A stretch of 25,547 bases of DNA from Hepatocystis sp. ex Piliocolobus tephrosceles (GCA_902459845.2 CABPSV020000159.1:1-25547); one strand, 5' to 3'. Counted from the stretch's first letter, positions 1 to 12,618 are shown. Numbers and translations are program-made. The notes: a model not told the origin generated them from the letters alone.

Positions 1-52
1 TAACTAACCAACTAAATAACTAACCAACTAAATAACTAACCAACTAAATAAA
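1..52. repeat. 16-bp tandem repeat, about 3 copies
   Basis: The unit TAACTAACCAACTAAA is repeated directly about three times from the first base of the window, so the array may extend to the left. A related TAACTAAC-type motif recurs near 17678-17700. Confidence 0.85.
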
Positions 53-97
53 TAAATTAACATTAACCCTCTTCTTTAGTCTTTAATATAATAAAAA

Positions 98-140
<43 letters not shown>

Positions 141-447
141 ATATAATAGGATAGAATAGATAAAGGAAAAGACAAAGGCAAAAATGGCATACATAGGTAA
201 ATGTAAAGACAAAGGTAAAAAAGGGTAAAAGTAAAAAAAAAAACAAAAAAAAAAAAAAAAAAAAATATATGTAATTAAAAGGTTCTCATAACAAGATGCA
301 AACATATAAAATGAATAATAAATAAAAAAAAAAAAAAAAAAAGTATTAAAATTAATTACAATGTAATTTCTTCAAAATATATTTATATTTTTTTTATTGA
401 GAACTAAGCAGTTAAAAAAAAAAAAAAAAAATGTACGTAATAAAAAC

Positions 448-545
448 ATGTAACTAATTATATATGTAACTAATTAAGCATGTAACTAATTAAACATGCA
501 ACTAATTAAATATGTAACTAATTATATGAGTAACTAAGTAAATAT
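448..545. repeat. 16-bp tandem repeat, about 6 diverged copies
   Basis: Copies start near 448, 464, 480, 496, 512 and 526, each containing ATG(T/C)AACTAATTA with minor changes. The TAACTAA core resembles the 16-bp repeat at 1-52, so the two may be related. Confidence 0.8.
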
Positions 546-1143
546 GCAACGATATGAATATAAATATATATATATATATATATTATTATGTAAATATTTT
601 AATGGATAAATATGTACGCAAACACGGATATAAAAAAAAAAAAAAACATATCAAATATGCTAAATTATTTAAAATTTCATTTTTATATATTTCATTATAT
701 ATTTTTTATTATTTAAAAAAAAAAAATAAAAAAATAAAAAAAAATCTTAAAATACCAAGTTGGTCATAAATAATGAAAAAAAAAAAAAAAAAAGCACACA
801 CACACATACACATATAATTTTATATATATATGTACTACTTAGTCTGAGTAAAAACTTAAAAATTGCCAAAAAAAAAAAAAAAAAAGTAAAAAAAAAAAAT
901 ATGGATGTATATGTATATATACTTGAATAAAAGTAAACAATAAAATATAAACATAATTATAATTATAAGTGCGCACAACAATTTCATAAGATGTAAATAA
1001 ACGTATGAATATATATATATATATATATATGTTAAGACTAAAATATTATATATTCCTTGTAAGAGTATATACACGATATCTTCAAAGAAAATTTCTATAA
1101 AATCGTACCAAAATCGTACTGAAAAAAAACCATTACATACAAA

Positions 1144-3214
1144 CTAAAACACATTCAATTTCCAGCAAAATTTATCATCACATTTTCTAAACAGAGAAAC
1201 ATTTTCCTTCATTAACTTGTCGATACATTCAGGAGGTGTGTCTACATTCGTTAATTTTTTACACGAATCCATAATGTCTACATATGAATATTTTTTTAAA
1301 TTTTGTGAATTATTACTATTATTATTATTACTATTATTATTATTACTATTATTATTATTACTATTATTATTATTACTATTATTATTTCCTACATAGGTAT
1401 TAATACTGTTATTTTCATCTACTTTATGTTTATTTTTGAAACTTTTTTTTTCATCATAGTTGGTTGTATTATTATTACTACCACTGTTGTTACTGTTATT
1501 ATTACTGTTATAAAACCTATTAAAAATATTTTTTCTATTCATATTATTATTCCAAAAAGGGAATTTAAAGTGATCCTTACTACTACTACTACTACTATTA
1601 CTCAAACTATTATCATTATTAAGTATATTGTCATATTTATTTGTATAATTATCTCTTTTATTTTTTTTTTCTACGTTATAATTATTATTATTATCCACAG
1701 TTGTATTATTATTACTGTCACCATTACTGTTACTACCATTATTGTTACTATACGTGTCAGTAACTATTTGTTTCTTCTCTTTTATTTTATCACTATTAAA
1801 AATGTTATCACTATTATTTACTGACTGGTTATTAACAATTTTCTCAGTTTTACTCACTTCTGCTACTATTTCCGTATTTATTGTTTCAATAGCTCCTACT
1901 TCCTGCATTTCTTCTTTTTTCATTTTATTCATACTATCAACAACTTCTTTAACTTCTTTAACTGCTTCACCTGTATGTATATCTTCATTTTTTACATCGC
2001 TGTCACCATTAGCATTATTATTAACATTTTTATCATAGCTACTAATAGAAATGTTTGTTTTTTGATTATCTCTTTCATAAAGTTTATTGACTGTATCACT
2101 ACCTACTACTCTTTTTTCTACATTCTTTAATACATTTTTTTTATTACTAAAATAAATCCTTGAATTTCTTTTTTCATATGGCTTTAACTCACTTTTCATT
2201 GGATAATTATTATTATCGTTCTTATACAAACTTAAATCTTTTTTGTTATTTTTATTATTAATTAATTTTGTATTTTTGTTATATTCATTAATTTTTATAT
2301 TTCCTTTGTTGTTACCATTACTGTTGTTGCTACTGCTGTTTTTGTTGTTACTACTGTTTTTGTTGTTACTGCTGTTTTTGTTGTTACTGCTGTTTTTGTT
2401 GTTACTGTTGTTACTGTTGTTACTGTTGTTACTGTTGTTACTGTTACTACTATTATTATTATTATTGTTGTTAGTACTACTATTATTATTATTATTGTTA
2501 GTACTACTATTATTATTATTATTGTTAGTACTACTATTTTTAGTACTACTGTCATTACTTCCACTACCACTAGTATCATTATTGTTCCCATGATCATTAT
2601 TTTTATTGTATTGTTTTGTATTACAGTTACTACTACTTCGACTCCTATTACTTTTATTACTACTATTATTACTACTATTATTACTACTATTATTATTATC
2701 ATTATTATTATCATTATTATTATCATTATTGTTAGTAATAGTACTATTCGTACTACCAAAACTGCTACCAACTTCATCATTTTTTTTATCATTAACAACA
2801 GTATGCTTACTACTATTATTATTTACATTATTAGAACCCGTCACACCATTAGAAACTGTTTTATTATCTACATCTTTATAATGTTTTCCCATTCTACTAA
2901 AATTATTATTATTACTGTTATTACTGTTATTATTATTACTGTTGTTATTACTGTTATTGTTGTTATTGTTGTTATGATGGTTATGTGAGTGATGATGATA
3001 GTTATGATGGTAACGGTGATTATTATTATTATTATTATTTGTTCCATTACTATTATTAATTATATTATTATTATTATTATATCCTGTATTTAATCCCATT
3101 ACATGACCATTCTTAAAATCATTACCACTAGTAACAGTATTTGTATATATATGTTTATCATTTAAATTATTATCAAAATAATATTTCTTCATATCATCGT
3201 TATAATATTTGTCA

Positions 3215-3246
<32 letters not shown>

Positions 3247-6200
3247 CATATGCGTAGTATTTACTGTATTCATAATTGTACCACTATTATCTTGATACAT
3301 ATAATTATTATTATATAAATTATTACTGTTCATATTATTATTGTTATAATTATTGTAAACGTTTGGATGAAAATAACCTACTCCAGCTGACATAACATTA
3401 TTATAATTATCAATATTATTTCTAACTAAATTATTACTATTATAATCTTTCCCTCTATTATATTTCATACTTTTATTATAATAATTATTACTAACACTAT
3501 TAACACTAATACTACTACCAGAATTATTATTATTACTACCACTATTATTATTATTATTACTACCAGAATTATTATTATTATTAGTAGCAGTAGTATAAAT
3601 ATATCTATTTTTAAATTCTTGACCATAAGAAATATTATTGTTATAAATATTATATATATCACATCCATTTATATTTGTTAATGTATTATAACCTGTACCA
3701 CCACTCATATTATAACTATTATAAAAATTAATATAATTGTCAATCATAGAATTTGTAGCAGTATTACTACTACAAGTACTACCATTATTACTAACATTAA
3801 CATGTGAATACATACCATCATAACAATTTAATGTGTTTGTAGGATAAAAATATAAATTACTATAATTAAAATAATTTTTAGGATTTATTGGTATACTATA
3901 ATTGTTTATCATATTTATATGATTATTATTGTTACTATTACCAGTTATTGATGCAGCATGTACAATCAAACCATTTTGAGCTAAACTATGTGGAACCATA
4001 TTACTTGGACTTATATTTGTTGCTACATTCTCATTATTTATAACTCCATTACTCATATCATTATTTCTATTATTATCAACATTTGTTACTAAACTATTGT
4101 TATTGTTATTGTTATTGTTATTGTTATTGTTATTGTTATTGTTGTTGTTATTGTTGTTGTTATTGTTGTTGTTATTGTTGTTGTTGTTATTATTACTTAC
4201 GTTAGTATTACCACCACCACTTCCACCACCACTTCCACCACCACTTCCACCACCACTTCCACCATCACTTCCACCACCACTACTACTATCACTACTACTA
4301 CTACTACTATTGTTATTAGTGATTGGACTAATAACTGGAGTAACTACTGTAGTTAATGGAGTAGCTACTGTAGTTAATGGAGTAGAAACTGTAGTTAATG
4401 GAGCAGAAACTGCAATAGCATTAGTTGTAATACATTTAAAAATATTATTTTCGATTATATTTTTTATATTTTGAGTTGTTTTAATACGTACATTTAACAT
4501 TTTATCATTTATTGATTTGGTTTTTAAATATTGTGCTAATATTTCTGTTTTTTTTTCATTTTTTAAAGTAATAAAAATAGTATTATTTACATCGTTTCTT
4601 ATATTTATAACATCTGTTGGTTGTATATTCGTTGCCTTTGATATAATATTTTTTATCGTGTTAATGTGCTGTGAATTAATATCTCGAATTATAATTATAT
4701 TTCTTTTGTTATTCAAACTTAATAAAAAATTTTTATCGTCATCTAAGTTAATTTTTATATTTGTTTTTTCCATATCCTTCTCACTCCTATTAACTTTATT
4801 ATTATTCTGTTCGTCACTAATATTGCTTTCGTTTGTAGTAGATATTTTTTTTCTTTCACCTTCCTCTTTTTCATTCTGTTCCTTTTCCTTTGCATCATTT
4901 TTTTCGTTTTCTGAAGTTTGCATTATATCTGGATGTAAATTAATATTTTTTTCGCTAGTATCATTAATAGTCATATGTTTTTCACTTTTTTCTTTTTTAT
5001 TATTTACACTATCACTCTGTGGTTGTTGTTCTGTTTTTTCTCCATTATTACTGTTACTACTAATTTCTGTTATATCGGTACTGGTTATGGTAGTACTATC
5101 AACTGATGTGATAGGTACAGTAGAAATAACGTCTTTAGTTATATTTTTTTTTTTCCTATTTATGTCTTTATCACTATCTATTACGGTATCAACTACATTT
5201 TCTAACTCGCTACTACTACTACTACTACTACTACTACTATTACTACTACTACTACTACTACTATCATTACTAGCAGTAGTCTCCTTATTAGACCCATATT
5301 TATAATCAGTGTCTGTACTTGTTTTAGTACTGTCAGTAAGTTTTTCACTTAATATGTTATTTTCTTTATTAATATTTAATTTATTATCTTCACCGGATGT
5401 AACTGTTAATGTTGTGTTAGGAATATTATTATTATTATTTATATCAATTTTGTTGTTATCTGTATTGTTACTCGTGCTTGAAGTCTCTAATACATTTTTG
5501 TCCTTTTCACCTGTACCATCCTTTTCAATCAAGTTAATATATTTTAAATCGTTCAATACGTTTGTTAATATATTTATATTGTTAATAACATTATTACTAG
5601 TATTATTATTACTATTATTATTACTAGTATTATTATTACTATTATTATTACTAGTATTATTATTACTATTATTATTACTAGTATTATTATTACTGTTACT
5701 ATTATTATTATTACTGTTACTACTAGTATTATTATTAATTAATTGAGCTATATATGGGTGTCGAGCAATAATATCAATATTCAATTTTATATTGTTATAT
5801 ATATAATATAACAAATAATCATCAGACATAACATTTTCTCTTTTAAATATATCAATCAATCGATTTTTAAATTCATTATATATACCTGAATTGTTCATGT
5901 TATTATTATTATTATTATTATTATAATTTTTTTTTTTATTTTTATCAAAAGAATATTTTTTATTTTTTCTATTTTTTACATTATTATTTACAATAGTTGC
6001 AGTTCCTATTGTAGCAGTTCCTATTGTAGCAGCTCCCATAGTAGTAGTTCCCATAGTAGCAGTTCCATTTTTGCTATTACTGTTACTACTATTAGTGACA
6101 ATGTTGTTGTTTGTATTACTATTATTGTCAGAACATATATTAGATACATTATTAGTTGCTGTGTTTGTATTTCCTGCTGCCACTGTTGCTACTGTTGCTA

Positions 6201-8373
6201 CTTCTGCATTATTATTATTATTATTATTATTTCCTAAGTACATATTATTCATATTATAATAATAATAATTTAATGGAATATAGCTATAATAATCACTTAA
6301 TATATTATTATAGTTGTAGCGTATGTCATATGCTGTTTCATTACTTGTGTATGGTTCATTACTTGTAGCTCCACTAATTGTTGCCGCTGTTGTACCTACA
6401 CCTGTAGCTGCTACCGTTGGTGCTGTTGTAGTTAAATACATTTTAGAAGCATAAAAATTTGAAAAATCTATATTTTTATTATCATGATCATCAATATAAT
6501 AATTATATGGAATACAGCTAGCATAATTTCCAATAAAATTATTATTATTATTGTAGTTGCCAGTGCTGTTATAAGTACCAGTATTATTATAGCCATTAGT
6601 AGTGTTATAGTTACTAGTACTACTATAACTACCAGTCAAATTATAATTACCCGTACTACCATAATTACCACTACTATTATAATTATTATTACTACTATAA
6701 TTTCCTACATCACTATAATTACTTGTATGATTGTTATAGTTACTTGTATGATTGTTATAGTTACCTGTATGATTGTTATAGTTACCTGTATGATTGTTAT
6801 AATTACCTGTATGATTGTTATAGTTACCTGTATGATTGTTATAATTACCTGTATGATTGTTATAATTACCTGTATGATTATTAGTATTATTATTATTACT
6901 GTTATTAATATCGTTATTAGCATTATTTGTAATGTTATTTGTTATATTGCTATAGTTATACATATTCATATTTGTAGCATCTAACATGTTATCACTCACC
7001 ATATAATCATTATACATTGTATAATAATTATTATTCATAAAAGAGGATGGTTTATAATTTTTATTTCTTTTTATATTATAATTTTTATTATTTTTATAAT
7101 CATATTTATAATTATTTTTACTTGAAAAACTGTTTATACTACCATTATACATACTACTATTATGAATACTACTACCATTATATATACTACCACTACTATC
7201 TATAATACTACTATTATCTCCTGTATTATATTTCGTTTCTAAATTCTTACTCTTATTATCATTCCTTCCATTATTCCTCCCATCCGATCTTTCATCATGC
7301 CTACCATCGTTAGAGTTTTCATTAGATGTACCATTTTTATTCTTATTATTAAAATTCCCTTTTTTATTTAAATCTTTCATATTATTATTATTATTATTAT
7401 TATTATTAAAACTGTTTATTTTATCTTTCTTTACATTATAATCATTATTCATATTATTATTTTTAGATCTATGATAAACTAAATTATTTTGTACCTTTTC
7501 ATTATTTTTATAATTATAATTATTGTTATTATTATTATTATTATTGTTATTATTATTATTATTATTATTTTTCCAATTATTACCATTATTATTATACATA
7601 TTATTATAATGTAAATTTTCGATTCTATCAACTTTTGTCATATGTTTTTTTTCCTTTAATGTTTTATTCAATTGATTTGTTGAATATTTGTAATTGTTCA
7701 TATTGTTATGTTTGTTGTTATTGTTTTTATTATCTTCTCTTTTTTTCTTTTCATTATTATAGTCACTACTTTTTTCTTCCTTTTTTTTAAAACTGTTGTT
7801 GTTGTTGTTGTTGGTGGTGGTGGTGTTGTTACTGTTATTTTCGTTACTGTTTTTATTGTCTTTACTTTCGTTACTTTCGTTACTTTCGTTACTTTCGTTA
7901 CTTTCGTCATTTTCGTTACTTTCGTTATTTTCGTTATTCTCGTTACTGTCGTTGTTACTGTTGCTAATTATGTTATTAATGTCATTGTCTACATTTTCAT
8001 CCAAATCAACAGATTTGTTATTATTTTTTTTTTTAGTCGATTTTTTCTTCTCTTCATCTTTATCATTTTTAGTATTATTACTGTTAATATTATCGCTGCT
8101 AATTACTTTATTATGAACTTCCTCTTTCTTTTTTGTTTGAATATTAGAGTTGTTATTATAATTATTACTGTTAATGTCTTCTCGTTTGTTATCTACATTG
8201 TTTATTGATGCTTTATTTTTATAGTTATTTTCATTATTTTTTTTATTTCTGTACTTATCTTCATATAAATTACCATTCTCTTTTATTTTATCACCAAAAC
8301 TCTTACTTGTACTTCTATCCTTTACAACTTTCCTAATATTATTTACATTACTATTGTCTTTATTGTTGTTCAT
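1144..8373 (-). CDS. Giant asparagine-rich La-related protein (LARP4-like), putative
   Basis: One uninterrupted 2409-residue frame, start ATG at 8373 and stop at 1144. Most of it is Asn-rich low complexity, but two folded pieces stand out. Residues about 828-880 and 927-954 together resemble a La motif: FKNRLIDIFKREN aligns without gaps with the first helices of human LARP4 (recalled from memory), then DDYLLYYI, and after an insert INILTNVLNDLKYINLIEKDG matches the end of the motif. Residues about 1216-1308 resemble the LARP4 RRM-like domain (NIIIIRDI, TIFITLKNEKKTEILAQYL, NVRIK). La-related proteins of this type bind mRNA poly(A) and promote stability or translation in the cytoplasm; that role here is inference. 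Other features are NHTGNYN heptads (about 497-552), a Gly-Gly-Gly-Ser stretch (about 1362-1387), a roughly 34-residue Asn run, and a conserved-looking C-terminus (KKYSYVDIMDSCKKL, ending in CWKLNVF). The canonical La-motif Gln is Arg here. Family call moderate; gene reality high. Confidence 0.75.
4097..4195. repeat. GTT/ATT trinucleotide run coding poly-Asn
   Basis: On the minus strand this is a run of about 33 AAC/AAT codons within the La-related gene. AAC and AAT codons alternate rather than forming a pure triplet repeat, which suggests the Asn run is kept at protein level or is an old, partly randomised expansion. Confidence 0.85.
4213..4290 (-). repeat. 12-bp repeat coding Gly-Gly-Gly-Ser linker
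   Basis: Repeats of CCACCACCACTT on the plus strand encode GGGS units on the minus strand, with one GGS and one GGSD variant. Glycine GGT codons in this density are rare in so AT-rich a genome. The stretch lies directly before the long Asn run and looks like a flexible linker. Confidence 0.85.
5581..5735 (-). repeat. 27-bp repeat coding SNNNSNNNT, inside the La motif
   Basis: Four near-identical units, plus flanking partial copies, encode Ser/Asn/Thr nonamers. They sit between the two halves of the La-motif match (around residues 881-925), so they form an expansion loop within the domain. Confidence 0.8.
6718..6887 (-). repeat. 21-bp repeat coding NHTGNYN, 8 copies
   Basis: Eight in-frame 21-bp units on the minus strand encode the heptad NHTGNYN (six copies) and NHTSNYN (two copies). 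Silent GTT/ATT differences between units indicate limited divergence after expansion. Diverged relatives (GNYNSTGNYN-type) continue on the C-terminal side (lower coordinates), toward about 6540. Confidence 0.9.
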
Positions 8374-8510
8374 TTTTTTTTTTTTTTTTTATGTAAACTT
8401 GTATTTTTTAAAATAAAAATCGACAAACAGCAAATTAACAAAATGTAAGTATAAATAAAAAAATTAATGCATTAGCACACATATATACATGTATATATAT
8501 ACATATATAT

Positions 8511-8606
8511 TTATATACTTATTAATCTATTTGTTTATATACTTATTAATCTATTTGTTTATATACTTATTAATCTATTTGTTTATATACTTATTAATCT
8601 ATTTTT
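8511..8606. repeat. 24-bp tandem repeat, 4 copies
   Basis: Four direct copies start at 8511, 8535, 8559 and 8583; each begins TTATATACTTATTAATC and ends TATTTGT, the last being altered at its end. The array sits about 140 bp upstream of the La-related gene's start codon, probably in its 5' UTR or promoter. Confidence 0.9.
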
Positions 8607-8894
8607 ATATTTTTATATTTTTATATATAAATATATAAATATATGCATTTAATAACACTTTGTTAAACGCATATAAGTAAAAACATATAAATAAATATTT
8701 ATATATACGTATGTATATGTTTATCTTGCAATGTAAATATTGTAAATAAGAAAAGTTATTTGTAAAAATATGTAAAACATAAATAGATACTTTATTTATT
8801 TTATTTAAATTATTAATAAAAAAAAATTAGAAACGATGGTATTTAATTGTTTTTTTAATTTTAATATATTATTTTATATATTCATTGTTTGTTC

Positions 8895-9027
8895 GTTATT
8901 TTATTCGTTATTTATTCGTTATTTATTCGTTATTTATTCGTTATTTATTCGTTATTTATTCGTTATTTATTCGTTATTTATTCGTTATTTATTCGTTATT
9001 TATTCGTTATTTATTCGTTATTTATTC
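8895..9027. repeat. 11-bp tandem repeat GTTATTTATTC, 12 copies
   Basis: One 12-bp variant (8895-8906) is followed by eleven identical 11-bp units to 9027, then directly by a 45-base T run. Because 11 is not a multiple of 3 and the unit has no stop in the plus frames, all three plus frames stay open; these are not genes. Confidence 0.95.

Positions 9028-9028
<1 letters not shown>

Positions 9029-9073
<45 letters not shown>
9029..9073. repeat. Poly(T) tract, 45 bases
   Basis: Uninterrupted T run joined to the end of the GTTATTTATTC array. Length in the assembly may be unreliable. Confidence 0.9.
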
Positions 9074-9075
<2 letters not shown>

Positions 9076-9283
9076 TTTTTTTTTTATTTTTTTTTTTTTT
9101 TTAGCGCTTATAACTTTATTAAATATATGTATATATATATACATATATATCTATATATTTTTCTATATATTTTATGTAAAATATATGAATGAAAAAACAA
9201 AATGCATAAACATGTTTATGTATAAGTACTACGTAAACTTATTAAAATATGATTAAGTTAGCACTCACATTTATATAAATATG

Positions 9284-9319
<36 letters not shown>

Positions 9320-9730
9320 AGGCAAAGAACAATATTAATGTATAAAAAGAGTAAAAAAATAAAAAAAAATAAAAATCTTTTTATTTCTTTCTTATTTTAA
9401 AAATTCAAATATTATATTTATAAACATACATACAAGAATTTTTATTATATATATATTTATACTTACGTTCGTTATTTATTCAATTTTTATATTTTAAATA
9501 TATTACGGAAAATATATGAATAAAACACGTAAAAATATTCTTTTTTTTTTTTTTTTTTTTCAATTGTGATATACGTAAATATAATGATTTTTACATATTT
9601 ATATAATAATAAAAAATAATAACAATAGTAATAATAAAATAATAAAAATATAAACAAAAATGATAATTAAATTATATTTAAATTACCATTATTAAATATA
9701 ACAATAGGATATTGTATATTTACATATGTA

Positions 9731-9797
9731 TATAAACATGTATAAACATGTATAAACATATATAAACATATAAACATGTATAAACATATAAAAAATT
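9731..9797. repeat. Short ACATGTATAA-type repeat
   Basis: About six imperfect copies of a 10-bp TATAAACATG unit with ATA variants. The ACATGT core recurs in the 29-bp array at 17772-18060. Confidence 0.7.
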
Positions 9798-10013
9798 GTA
9801 TTTTTCAATAGTATTTATATTTTAAATAATTATACATACAAACTTTATTTTTTTTAATTTATAATAGAACATAAAAATAAATAAACTGAATATTTATAAA
9901 AAATAGGATAGGTTATTATAAATTTACGTTCTTAATTTTTTTTTTTTATTATTTAACACTTTTGTAGTAAAACAAGTTTATAAAAAAGCGTACATATAAA
10001 ATAAGTAAATGAA

Positions 10014-10275
10014 AAATGAAAACATAAAAAATGAAAGTTAAAAAAAAAAAAAAGTTAAAAAATAGATGATAAAAAATGGAGATAAAGAATAAATGAAAAA
10101 AAAAATGAAACATAGAAAATGGGTAAAAAATGAAACATAGAAAATGGGTAAAAAATGAAAGATAAAAAATGAAAGATAAAAAATGAAAGATAAAAAATGA
10201 AAGGTAAAAAAATGAAAATAAAAAATATAAAATATAAAATAAAAGATGAAAATAAAAAATAAAAATGAAAAATAA
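10014..10275. repeat. Degenerate ATGAAAGATAAAAA repeat
   Basis: A purine-rich block made of ATGAAA(G/C)ATA(A/G)AAA units of about 14 bp, with larger copies carrying GAAAATGGGTAAAA. The plus strand has almost no pyrimidine except T, so strand asymmetry is strong. Confidence 0.75.
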
Positions 10276-10521
10276 TTACATATTTGTTATGTTATTTTAT
10301 TTTATTTGTATTTGCCATTTATGTATTAGAATAGTTATGTACGTGTTTTTTTTTTTTTTTTTTTAAAGTATATACAAATGCATTGAAATAAAAAAAAAAA
10401 AAAAAAAAAAATTAAGACGTTATTTTAAAAGTTAAATGAAAGAAAACTCAATGTGACTTATAAAATGTGTTATGTTTATGTAGTATATATATATTATGTT
10501 ACACATTTATTTATTTACATG

Positions 10522-10538
10522 TTGATTGATTGATTGAT

Positions 10539-10589
<51 letters not shown>
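10522..10589. repeat. (TGAT)n followed by a 48-base poly(T) tract
   Basis: About five TGAT units run straight into 48 consecutive T bases. No coding potential. Confidence 0.9.
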
Positions 10590-10590
<1 letters not shown>

Positions 10591-12165
10591 TTAATGAAAA
10601 TAATATATTTTAAATGCTGATCAAAAAATTATAAAAATCTGATGTAAAAATATTAAGCATGTAGAAATATATATAAATGTGTATATTCATACATTTAAAA
10701 TACTTACACATTTATGTAAAATAAAAATTCCCATAATATGTACGCTTCCTTTTGTATGATTATATAACTACACTTTTTTAATACACCCTTTTATAAATAT
10801 ACTAATACATTTGTAACTCAAATTATGTAAGTGTACAGCTTATTTCCCTTTCTAATGACATTAATTACATGTACTACATATAAATATATATACTTAAAAA
10901 TAGAAATAAAAAAAAAAAAAAAAAAAAAAAATATAACAGTAAATAAAAATAGAAATAAAAAAATTAATTAAATTATGTAGAGCACATTTAAATGAAATTA
11001 TATATGAATATATTTTATAAATTATAAATATACAATATGTGAATATAAAATATGTACACATATTTATATATAATTTTTTTTAGCTCCTACAAGAATGTTG
11101 ACAAAAAAAACTATGTATTTGTAGTATATGTAGTTTGTACCTTGTATAAATTTACTTTTTTATTTTAAATGGTACTATGGCAATGTTACAATAACAAAAA
11201 ATAAAAAATTATTTCGATTTTATAAATTATTTATATTAAAGATCAATTAACAAAAAAATAAATAAATTATAAAAATGAGAACAATGACAATTGTAACAAT
11301 GAGAATAATAAAAATAAAAAAAAGTAACAATAACAAAATACTAACATTACAAAATACTAACAATAACAAAATACAATTGTAACTATAACAGTATATATAT
11401 ATATATATATATATTTAAATTAAAAAAAAAAAACATTAAAAAAATAAATGCCAACATACGACATATATATGCAGGTATACGTATCTACATGTATGTATAC
11501 ATATATAAACATTGTGCATTCATACAAATGTAAATTTTTTCTAAAATAAAATATTAATCAGTGTAACAAAAGAAATGTAAAAAAAAAAAAAAAAAAAAAA
11601 AAACATGTTTTGTTGAATTCATAATTTATAAACACTATAAAATAACTTTATTATTATAAATATTTATATAAATTTTTTTTATGGTAGATCGATGTATTTT
11701 TTTTTTTTTTTTGTTTATATTTATACATTCAATGTATAAACAATACTTACTAAAAAAAATAATTACTTTTTTAAATAAAAAAGTAAAATTTTAATCTTGT
11801 TTAGTACTTTGCTTTTGTTTTATTTTATGTAATCACATACTGACACTGCTTTTAAATAAATATATATACATATATGTATGTGTATGGGTATGTGTATGTG
11901 TAACTGTTGTATAAATGTATACATAAAGGTTAGTCATAAATAAATGCATAAGGTACTTATGTGTAAATTATAACACACCTCTAAAAAAAAATAATTTTAT
12001 TTTATTTTATTTTTTTTTACTATTAAAATTATAAAAATTGTAGTTAGAAATACATATTATCTATACCCTTTCCTTAATTATTATTAACACCAATTATTAT
12101 ATATTTATTTGTAAACATTTGCACCCACAAAATTAATACACGTAGAAGTTCGCATACATATGCAT

Positions 12166-12218
<53 letters not shown>

Positions 12219-12466
12219 CTAAAACTATTAGTGTTTATTTTTATTATTTTGAAAACTAGGTATGTATAAGAAACATACGATGTGACAGATATTTTGAAAA
12301 ATGGGCTTATATTTTTATAAATATAATAAAAGAATAAAAAAAAAATTATTTTATTTTATTTTCTTTGCTTTTTTTTTTGTTTCAGCCAAGTATACTACTG
12401 CAATGTTTCAGTTAAAACAATTAGAGTAACTAAAATGAGAACGTGGTTGGTACACATATATATATA

Positions 12467-12618
12467 AATATATAAATGTATAAATGTGTAAACGTATAAA
12501 TGTATAAATGTATAAATGTATAAATGTATAAATGTATAAATGTATAAATGTATAAATGTATAAATGTATAAATGTATAAATGTATAAATGTATAAATGTA
12601 TAAATGTATAAATGTATA
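12467..12618. repeat. 8-bp tandem repeat TGTATAAA, about 18 copies
   Basis: Nearly perfect octamer array with a few early variants (TGTGTAAA, CGTATAAA). All minus frames stay open across it and translate to YTFIHL strings, an effect of the repeat and not a gene. If transcribed from the plus strand it would give a chain of UGUAUAAA. Confidence 0.95.

Larger units (their letters stand above)
1..1143. other. AT-rich intergenic region downstream of the La-related gene
   Basis: No convincing gene is visible. The stretch holds many poly(A) runs (for example around 101-139, 241-265, 321-342), TA dinucleotide runs near 566-582 and 1010-1030, and two short tandem repeats listed separately. It lies 3' of the minus-strand gene ending at 1144, so its right end probably carries that gene's 3' UTR. 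Short open frames here translate to Phe/Tyr/Ile/Lys strings from homopolymers and were not accepted as genes. Confidence 0.8.

Noticed and set aside
1..52. TAACTAACC repeat as a telomere or subtelomeric repeat
   Set aside because: The unit differs from the Plasmodium telomeric heptamer (GGGTTYA) and only three copies are present; the neighbouring genes are internal housekeeping types.
3840..3900. Possible PAM2 (PABP-binding) motif, IPINPKNYF, in the La-related protein
   Set aside because: It lacks the Leu-Asn-Pro-x-Ala core and the Phe spacing of PAM2; too weak to call.
4517..5305. 262-residue plus-strand frame opposite the La-related gene, with hydrophobic Ser/Leu/Phe sequence
   Set aside because: Antisense shadow of Asn/Ser/Lys-rich coding sequence; low stop frequency is a by-product of codon use on the other strand.
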